Below, one piece after another: positions 53,219 to 61,699 of a stretch of DNA of 64,000 nt; the first letter of the stretch is position 1, and each line of letters opens with the position of its first letter. A program made the translations under genes and the position numbers. Where the stretch lies: the NCBI GenBank assembly GCA_031835245.1, contig JAVKOQ010000071.1, positions 130,001-194,000 on the forward strand, written 5' to 3'. The notes beneath the pieces are model-generated. The model ran no database searches. It worked only from the letters and a program-made list of their open reading frames with translations, and was not told the DNA's origin. The DNA comes from Balamuthia mandrillaris (lineage: Eukaryota; Discosea; Longamoebia; Balamuthiidae).

Positions 53219-54244
53219 ATGTTGAGAGGGAGTGGTCGTCGCATCCGGCTGCACCCCTTTGCCTTTCGCCAGTTTGAGGATGCGAGCTACGCTGGCACCA
53301 GAGTAGTGGGCATGAGCAAGGCAGAGTTTGAGGAGAAGGTTAATCACCACTACGACCACAAAGAGGCTGAGTCTGAAACCACCTGTCTTGCTGAGGGGTA
53401 AGAGGAATCATATAATAACGAGCACGCTCCTCGATTACCTGTCTCACCACTTTTTCTAAACCTTTGAAGCTATGCACCTTTTTGCAAACATCTATTTATA
53501 CCAAACTTTACTGGCGCAACTGTTGGGAGTTTACGGATCACTCCTGAGAATGAACACCTGCTTCGGTTACCTCCACCCTCTTCTCCTCTTCTATCCCCTC
53601 ATTCCGTCGTTCTGTTCTCACTCACCCACTCCTCTTCGCTTCGTTGTTCTTCATTGTCTTCTCGTCCCTTGTTCTGTGTCTCTGTCTCTGTCTCTGTCTC
53701 TGTCTCTGTCTCTGTCTCCTCTCATTCTCGCGAATGCTGCAAAACAGGTCAGATTACGTTGCACGAAGAGAAGGAGAGCTACCTGTTTTAACACGATGGT
53801 TTCCTCACGACAAAGTTACCCTCCCAACAGCAGCCTTCCTCGACATAATCCTTTACTCGTATGTTTTCTTCTTCTTGCGCCTATTGCTTCTTTTCATCGT
53901 ACATTGTCATGACCAAGCCCAAAAAAACAACAGAAAAGAACAGATTGACAAAGAGGACGCTGCGATGGGATCTAACGAAAGCAGCAGTCTCTCAAACCAG
54001 GATTACCAATGGGGCATCGTTTCCATCAAAGCACAAAACGAAGAGTAGGTTACTCTCTTATCTTCCTTTCTACAAAGCTAAAAACAAACCCAAAACAAAA
54101 CAAAGGTTTGAGTCACCAATGGCCCCAATAACAATGATGCGGAATGCGTTGGGCGTTAAGGATGGGGGCAGCGGTGTTGCACTCGATAGAGATGCATACG
54201 CTCGCTCTGTTGCTTACTGGAAAGAACATGCAAATGTCTTGTGA
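53219..54244 (+). CDS. DUF3228 family protein
   Basis: Exons 53219-53397, 53470-53565, 53748-53858, 53934-54044 and 54106-54244 join in phase to 211 residues. The order of conserved blocks fits the DUF3228 family of plants and protists: FARQ-like AFRQFEDASYAGT, GYAPFCKHLFIPNFTGA, RITPENEHLLRSDYVARREG, ELPVLTRWFP, AAFLDIILYSKEQI, WGIVSIKAQNEEFE and SPMAPITMMRNALG followed by AYARSVAYWKEHANVL. Function of the family is unknown. A (CTGTCT)n tract lies in the second intron. The last exon ends 24 bases before the stop of the convergent BTB-SPRY gene. Confidence 0.82.
53676..53720. repeat. (CTGTCT)n hexamer repeat in an intron
   Basis: Seven or so tandem TGTCTC units lie on the sense strand within the second intron of the DUF3228 gene. 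Confidence 0.85.
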
Positions 54245-54267
54245 TGATGATAGCGCCCTCTTTGTAT

Positions 54268-56238
54268 TCACGTTTTGTAAAAGCACATCACTTCTTCTTC
54301 CTCTTTTTCTTCCTCTTCTGCCGTACGTTTTGATATTGCGTGTTTGCTCTCCTCATTTTCATCGTCAGCGTCCTCTTCCTCCTCTTCTGCTAATCTAGAG
54401 TTGCTCTTCACTTCGATTTCCTTTTTGCCCTTGTCATTGGAGCAAGAGAGGCACCCGAATCTTTTGCTCCTTTCCCGCTTCTTCTTTGGATACCGAATAA
54501 AGCTGAACGTTTCGCCATCACTGCCTCCTTCCAATTCTTTCGGACAAGCAGCAGCCAGGTTGATTTCCACCACCGCTCCTCCTATTGATCCCGAAACGGC
54601 GGGATAGGGCAAGAAGCCGAGGGCAGCATTCTCCACGGTGCGCTTGTCTTCATAATTGAGCAATGGAAGTCTTGCCTTTAGGTGACGAACCTCCTTGCCG
54701 TTGACGTATAAGCGAAAGCTGCGTTTTTGCCAGTCCAATCCAATACCCACATAATCCCCCTCCATGAATCCACCATTCTGGTGAAAGAGAGGCCCGCCTG
54801 GTAAAAAACTTTTGCCATGCGAGTGGAAAGCCAGACTGTGATTCGAATCTCTGTACATGTCTGGAACAAGATCCATTTCCTCTTTTTCATCTTTCTTGGA
54901 GGGGGGAAGAAAGATGAGGCCCAGAGCAACATCGCGGCCAGATAGTACGTGAAACTCGCAGTAAGGATAGGACGGGCTGAGAGGAGCTTTGCAAGGGAGG
55001 GTAGCGGTGTGCGTGGAGTTAGGGGCATTGAGCAGTGCGATTGTGTTGTTCTTGCGTAGGATGATGTTGGCTCGGTTTCGCCCTCGTTTTATGTCAAAAC
55101 ATTGGAGCGCTTTTTATCAGAAATGAAAAGCAGAGGGAAAAGAAGAAAGAATGGCTCTGAGCAGTCTTCGAAACAAAAGTACAGAAAGCGTCACATACCT
55201 TTTCTGCGCTTTTTGTTCAGGAAAGTAGGAGCATAGCTCGGCAGCAACAACGCCTTGAAAGCGTCATAGAGGATAGCGCGAAGGTCCGGCAGCTCTTCCA
55301 GTTCCTTATGCGCCTCTAGGAGACGACTCAGAGCATCTGCATCTATGTAGGTGAAGCGTATTTGAGCCAAGAGGCGTTTCAGGACTTGATGCTTTCTGTA
55401 GGTATCGTCTCCTAGCTGGGCAACGTAGGTTAAAAGTGCATCCAGAGCTTCTTCTTCAGCACTTTGCAGCAAAGAAGAGATAAGTATACCTCAAAAATAA
55501 GAGGGACAAGAGCAAATACAGGAAGAGGAGAAGCAGTATAGCTGAGGCTAGTACAACAGAGAAGGTCAATACTTACTGGACCCATAACAAGTCACTCCGA
55601 AGCATTGCCTCCCACACATCCACCGGCAACGACATCAACCTCCCCTTGTCCCATCTCAACATGGCCCCAAACCTTTCCGCCAGCATTGTCCCGCAGGCAT
55701 CACACAAAGGCCTGCAATCCACCGCCTGCACCACATCCAACAAGAAGCACATGTTCTCGGTGGAGACCTGTTCCCCCAACAACCGTCCACAAACATCCTT
55801 GAGCGAGGCTACGCCGTACCTATCGCTCAAGAAGAGCAATGGCAAGACGTTGAAACTGTCCACGAAATCGGTAGCACCGGTGTACATGTGTTTTATCATG
55901 AGCTTGAAGCAGTCACGCTCCTTTGCATCGGAGAGGTCCTCTATGGCAAGCTCGGAGGGGCACTCAGCGCTGAGTATCATGCCGCGCAGTCGATCGCTGC
56001 AGGCGCAGAGGACCGTTTTGTGAGCTTTCAGCTGTTCCACGGTTTGTTGTTGTGCCGGGCCGAGCAGCAGCAGCAGGGTGATGTCGCCGCACCGCTCCAC
56101 GTTGCTGTACAGTTGGGCGAAGCTGCGGCGAACCATTTCGCCAAAGAAAGAGGCGTCCAGGCCGGAATGCTTGGTTTTGGCCAGGGAGGCAACATCTACG
56201 CCTCTAAACAGGCCAACGGGCCGCTCTTCCAGTTCCAT
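54268..56238 (-). CDS. BTB-BACK and SPRY domain protein
   Basis: The start at 56238 gives MELEERPVGLFRGVDV, then a BTB fold (CGDITLLLLLGPAQQQ, LKAHKTVLCACSDRLRGMIL, FKLMIKHMYTGATDFVDSFN, VLPLLFLSDRYGVASLKDVC). A BACK-like helical segment follows across the next exon (EALDALLTYVAQLGDDTYRK and LSRLLEAHKELEELPDLRAI). The last exons encode a SPRY domain (SPSYPYCEFHVLSGRDVALG, YRDSNHSLAFHSHGKSFLPG, YVGIGLDWQKRSFRLYVNGK). The acidic C-terminal tail ends at 54268. BTB proteins of this type often act as cullin-3 adaptors with SPRY binding the substrate; that role is inferred. The first donor is GTAAGT at 55576. Confidence 0.8.
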
Positions 56239-56543
56239 CACTACGTGCAAAAACCTTTATTGTTCTTTTTCTTCTCCAATTTTTTTTTTGCTCCCGCCAA
56301 AATTTTTCGAAGCATTACGATATTTGGTCGACATAAATATCAAATTAGAAAATTTAATTAAAGGATTATCAATTAAATTGTCGACAGTAATGCTTTTTGT
56401 CTTCTTTATTGTTCCCCGAACAAAAGAAGCGAAGGGGCAACAAAAAAAAAATTGGAAGAGACAAGAGGGGGGGATTCTCTCTGGTTTGTTAACAACCCAC
56501 ACACCATAACAAGCAAAAAGAGAATTTTGCAAACGACTCCAGT
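56239..56543. promoter_or_regulatory. Divergent promoter with two GTCGACA elements
   Basis: The gap between the BTB-SPRY start and the Rac-like start holds GGTCGACATAA (56336-56346) and TGTCGACA (56379-56386), with AAATATCAAATTAGAAAATTT between them. The arrangement resembles the 18060-18266 promoter. Confidence 0.55.
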
Positions 56544-57809
56544 ATGAAGGCTATAAAGTGCGTTGTGGTGGGGGATGGCGCAATTGGAAAAACCTGCATG
56601 TTGATGTCTTTCTCCAAGAACACGTTCCCGGAGTCCTACGTGCCCACCGTCTTTGACAATTTCAACACCGCCATCATGGTGGACGATGTGCCTTACAATC
56701 TTACGTGAGAGTCATCCTTGCTATGTCTTTTTGTTTTCTTTCGTTTTCTTAACGTTTCCTTTTCCCCCTCAAAAAAAAAAAAAAAAAAAAAAAAACCAGA
56801 CTCTGGGATACTGCTGGTACTTTGTTTGCCCCTTTTTGTTTCATCTTTCCTTTTATTTTTCTTTCTTATGTGAACTATTTTTTTTTTCTTTGATCTGCTA
56901 AACAGGCCAAGAAGAATTTGATCGGCTAAGAGCGCTTTGTTATCCACAAACGGACGTCTTTCTGGTTTGCTTCTCTTTGGAGAACCCCAACAGCTTTGAA
57001 AACATTTCTCTTCGTGTAATGCCTCCCACTCCTCCTTTCTTCTCTGTCTTCTCCACTTTCCCCTCTCGTTCTCTATTTTATTCCCTCCAGTTCTCTCTTC
57101 TCTCCATGCTGTGTCGTTCTCTTTCGCTTTTCTCTCAAACTGAAGTGTTACTTTATCTTCGCGTTTATGCATTTGTATACATAGTGGCACCCAGAGCTGA
57201 AAGCTCATTGTCCAGGAGTACCGTATGTGTTAGTTGGCACCAAACTAGATCTAAGAAAAGACCCTAAAACATTGGAGAACCTGGAGAAGTTGAAACTCTC
57301 ACCCATTACCACAGAACAGGTTCGTTATTTCTTCTTTGTCCTTCCATTCGTTTTTTCTTTGCCACCCAGACAAACAACAGAGAAAGAATAAAGAAAAAAC
57401 AACATAAAAGAACTAGACAAGAAGAAGAAGAAGAAGAAGAAGAAGAAACAAGAAACAAGAAAGAAGAACAAGAACAAGAACAAGAACAAGAATGAGAACA
57501 AATAGAGAAACGAAAAGAGAAAAACGAAACTCGAAAAACAAGACAACGCAAAGCAGCAAGCAAACTCTTCGCTTATTATTTTAAAAAATCTAATAGGGCA
57601 TAAAACTGGCCGAGTCCATCGGAGCTTTTGCTTATTGCGAATGTTCCGCGATGACACAAGAAGGCCTAAAGAACGTGTTCGACGAGGCAGCGCGCTGCTT
57701 TGTGGCGTACGAGAATGAGGGAATGGAGGGCAGCGACGAGGAGGACGGCGCCGCTGGTCCTCCAGCGAGCAACAACGGGGCCAAAGGCAAATGTTGTGTG
57801 CTGTCTTGA
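56544..57809 (+). CDS. Rho-family (Rac-like) small GTPase
   Basis: Exons 56544-56704, 56800-56816, 56906-57015, 57185-57319 and 57597-57809 join in phase to 211 residues. Motifs are all present: P-loop [11 protein letters not shown], switch [27 protein letters not shown] with the catalytic Gln, VGTKLDL in place of NKxD, and ECSAM. CVLS at the C-terminus is a CAAX box for prenylation. The insert-helix region is short. The second exon is only 17 bases and encodes LWDTA. It could be a Rac, RhoA or Cdc42 type by function; [20 protein letters not shown] favours Rac-like. Confidence 0.93.
57420..57492. repeat. GAA/ACAAGAA tract in an intron
   Basis: A purine-rich GAA tract lies on the sense strand within the last intron of the Rac-like gene. 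This is the opposite orientation to most intronic repeats in the window. Confidence 0.85.
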
Positions 57810-58115
57810 AAGGCAAAGGAGGCATGCCTCTCTCGACTTCTATCTCTCTTATATTTTTTTAAAACGAGAAACTTTTGTTGTAAAAATAATAATAATCGTT
57901 TTTTTTGTTAGGCGAAAGACACAATCGATAACTATTCAAAATAGTTTGACGATATTATAGTCAGGTTAAGAAATAACGTTGATAATTCACTAAACTATCG
58001 ATATAATCCGCCTTAAAAGTTTCTCAGAAAAGTTTACAGTGACCCCTGAAAACAAAAAGAAAAAAGCAGAAGAGAGAACCAAAAGTAAAGTAGAGAGAAG
58101 AGAAAAAAAATAGGA
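57810..58115 (+). promoter_or_regulatory. Promoter region of the E2-RING fusion gene
   Basis: This 306-base gap has AATCGATAACTA (57920) and CTATCGATATAA (57995) elements in an AT-rich context, about 120-190 bases before the ATG at 58116. No gene is seen. Confidence 0.4.
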
Positions 58116-58738
58116 ATGCAAGTAGCGGGGGACCAGTGGTCCTGCTCGGTGTGCACCTTTCTCAATGACAACCACAAAACCAAATGCGAGATGTGCAACG
58201 GCCCTTCTCCTTCCGCCCTTTTGAGCACTCTCTTTTCCCCTGCCTCTTCGGTTTCGCCCTCTTCTTCCTTGTCCTCGTCGACGCCTTCTTCCACTTTTTA
58301 TTCTCCTTCGTCCGCTCCTGCCTTTACCCCTTCTTCTACCGCCCTTTCTTCTTCTCCTTTTCCACCTCCTCTTCCCCCTGCTGCTTCTGTTCCCTACTTT
58401 CCTTCTTCTTTTCCTGTGCCCTCTTCCAGGCGAACAGACAGGTCAGAGATCAGAGCGCCCCCTTCCAGCGAATGCCTTAGAAGATTGGTCCTCGACCTTA
58501 AAGAGGTGCAGAAGAGCAAAGACCCCACCATTCATGTCTGTCCCGATGAGAACGACGTAACGCGAGTACAAGCCCTCATCATTGGCGTGGAGGGGACTCC
58601 CTATCATGGAGGCTTCTTTCTCTTTGGTTTGTTGATCTTTCTTTCGACCCTTTTTTTTCTCTCCATATCTCTAATTTTTTATTTGTTTTTTGTCATTTTG
58701 AGTTTGAGGCACACTTTTTTAACCATGTTGTTGCTCTG

Positions 58739-58780
<42 letters not shown>

Positions 58781-60621
58781 CTCCTCTCCTCCTTTCCTTG
58801 TGAACAGACATGCAGTTTCCGTCAGACTATCCATGGAAGCCTCCTAGGGTAACTTTGTGCGTTTTTCCCTTTGCCCTTCTACAACTCTGGGAGCAAACCA
58901 ACAGAATGAGTAACATCATCGTCTTAACAGGTTGACGACAGATAACAACACGGTCCGGTTTAACCCCAACCTCTACGCCTGCGGCAAAGTGTGTCTCAGT
59001 ATCCTTGGAACATGGGCTGGTTAGTTTATCGACTTTTCTTCATCTTCTTCGTTTTTTCTTTCTTTTTTTTTTTACAAAAATAATTAGGGCCAAGTTGGAC
59101 ATCCATACAAACAATGCTATCGACCTTGATGTCAATCCAATCGTTGATGAACGAGAAGCCATACCACAACGAGCCAGGCCATGAAGTTGAAACGAGGGCT
59201 GGCGACGTTCAGAATTATAACGATTGTATCGCCCACGAAACGTTGCGAGTGGCTGTCATCGGAATGTTGGAAGATCCGTCGATCCATAAAAGTATGTTAT
59301 CTTAACTCTACATACCGTATTTGTGGTTCTCTAATTTCTGTGCTTTGTTCCTTTGTTCTGTTTTGTTTCAAATAGAGTTCAAAGGAATAATGGGAAGAAA
59401 GTTCTTGGCAGAGTTCGATTCGTACTTGGCCAAAGCGGAGCAAGGCAGAGCTATCGATGGAAAACAAATGCAGGATCCATTTGGAGAGGAAAGAGGATAC
59501 TTCCGTTATGGCTCTTTGATTCCTCGTTTGCACGCTCTGAAGAAGAGAATCGAAGATCAAACGAACAACGAGAAAGAAGAAGAAGCCTCATCAGAATCTT
59601 CATCAGAGGAGGAATTCTCAGATGATGAAGACGACGATGAAGCTGACCCAAAAGGCAAAGAAAAAGATGATGAGCAAAAAGATGGAAAGAAAAACGAGTC
59701 AACAAATGACCTGTCTTCAATACAACAACCCGAAACAACCATAGAAACGAAGGTAACAGCAGGAGATGAAACCAAAAACAAAGACCAGAAAAACAAGGAA
59801 GATACCACTGAACCGTCGTCATCACCTTCCTTGCCTCCTCTTATTGAATCTGAACGCCTGAACAACGCCACCGACGATGCTTCCGAAAAAGAACCGACAT
59901 CGCCCTCCATGCCCGCCCTCGTTGAACCAGAACACCTTCCAACTTTTGCCTTTGAGTTCAAAGAAGCAAAAGAAAGTAGGGAAAAGAAGGGAGAGGAAGA
60001 GGAGATGGATCCAGACCTCCTTCTTGCACTGAAGCTCTCTGCAGAGCTCAACAACACATCACCAACACCTCAACTATCAACTCCTTTTGAGCTGGACGCT
60101 GCCCTCGCCATGAGCTTACAAGCTGAATGGAACGCCGCACCACAACATTATTCTACTTCTTCTACTTTTGGCGGGGGTAACAAATGGAGCGCGCATCATC
60201 ATCATTCTTCTTTATCATCACAACCTAGAAGTGGTGCTTCTTCAACAACAACAGCGACAACTCCTTCCACCAAATCGTTGAAAGAGCTGAAGAAGGAAGC
60301 GAGACAACATAAAAAATCGAAAGACTATGATCCTTCCGTCGTTTGTCTGATCTGCAAGCAATCCCCAAAGGAATACATCATCCCACCGGGTTGCGAGCAG
60401 CCCCACATCTATTGCTTTGCCTGTGCAGAACGCATCAAAACTCAGGCAAGTTCAACCAGAGGTCGTTTTGGGAACCGAGGTTTTGGTGACCGGTCCTCTT
60501 CCGCACCTGTGTTGCGATGTGTTCTCTGCAAATCGGTCTCTCATCTGGACTCGAATGGGGGTGTTGAAGCTCTCAAACGAAGAAGAAAGAGAAAGAGGAC
60601 TAGCCCAGGTTTATAACACCT

Positions 60622-60659
<38 letters not shown>

Positions 60660-61599
60660 CTCTCTTCTCACCTTCGCCATTTTTGTTTTAATCAAATTAA
60701 TAGGCGTATGCCCAGAACACAACGAACCATTCAACTTCTTTTGCATGGATGAAGCTGTTCTCATCTGCCACTTGTGCGTTGGAGGAGAGCACAGTCGTCA
60801 TCGTTGCGAAGCTTTGGAAGAGGCCTATAACACATTGACAGACAAGGTCGAGGATAGTTTGAAAGTGTTAGAGGGCAAGTGGACGAGCATGGAAGGCTTT
60901 GTTCAACAAATGGAGGAGAAACAGAACAAACTCGAGGAGGCAGTCGCGGAGCGAAAGAAAGAGGTCAAAGATCTGTTTGATCAGCTGCGAGCGATGTTGG
61001 ATGAGAAAGAGAAGGAAGTGGAGGCAGCTATGAACAGAGTCGAAGAGCAGAAGAGACGGCAGATACAAGGTGCTAAAGAAAAGGCACAACAACAGATGGA
61101 AAGCATCCCTGCCTCTATCTCAGCTCTTAGCGCTGCGTTAGAAAAACGGAAAAAGTACCATCACAGTTCTAAAATGTCGTCATCGTCATCAACAACAACG
61201 ACAACGACAACGAGCACTGAAAAACCGCCATCAAAAACAGAAGCAGAAGATGAAAACGAATCACCAGCTCTCTCTTTCTTACGCCAGTACGAGGATAAAG
61301 AGGAGACCGTTCGGCATCTCTGCAACATGGTCATGCCAAAGCTTAACGACAGCGTTTCGCAAATGCCAAACCCCGTTTACCTGCGTGGCATTTCTCACGT
61401 CATCAAACGAGCTCAGTACATCGACTCCCCTGAGGGATACATTCCAACTCCACAACAAGGCGGCGTTGGTGGTGGGTACCCTGCGTTATACGGAGGCATG
61501 GCGGGTGCTTATTTTGAAGGCGATGAGGACGATGACGAGGGCTCAGACGGGTATGAAGATGAGTATGGTGGCGGATGGGGGAATACCGCTCCTTACTGA
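58116..61599 (+). CDS. NZF-UBE2Z-type E2-UIM-UIM-RING-B-box-coiled-coil fusion protein
   Basis: Exons 58116-58626, 58808-58856, 58931-59019, 59088-59291, 59376-60608 and 60704-61599 join in phase to 993 residues. Domains in order: a RanBP2/NZF finger (about 8-27, [20 protein letters not shown]); a Ser/Pro linker; a UBE2Z-type E2 domain (about 118-330) with [19 protein letters not shown] and catalytic Cys at about 207, plus [16 protein letters not shown]; an acidic region; two UIM-like helices (about 495, [16 protein letters not shown]; about 522, [16 protein letters not shown]); a RING (about 606-665, [23 protein letters not shown]); a B-box (about 696-740, [18 protein letters not shown]); a long coiled coil; and a Gly/Tyr-rich tail. 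The E2 end, UIMs and RING share one uninterrupted 1233-base exon, so the fusion is not an artefact of joining exons. It predicts an E2 and a TRIM-like E3 acting in cis. Confidence 0.88.
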
Positions 61600-61699
61600 G
61601 GCTTTGGGCCACCTCCTTCTTTGAAACAACCCTGCGCACAAAGATAACTCTTTTATAACACATTTGTATCAAAGCAAATCCTTGGGTTTGAAGTTTGGG
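61600..61699. other. Short convergent 3' flank
   Basis: Only 100 bases separate the stop codons of two convergent genes. Nothing else is seen. Confidence 0.5.

Noticed and set aside
58840..58935. A suspected third frame break in the E2 domain
   Set aside because: Using the GTACC-like first GT after CCTCCTAGG gave a stop, but the donor GTGCGT at 58857 restores phase and yields [16 protein letters not shown], which matches UBE2Z.
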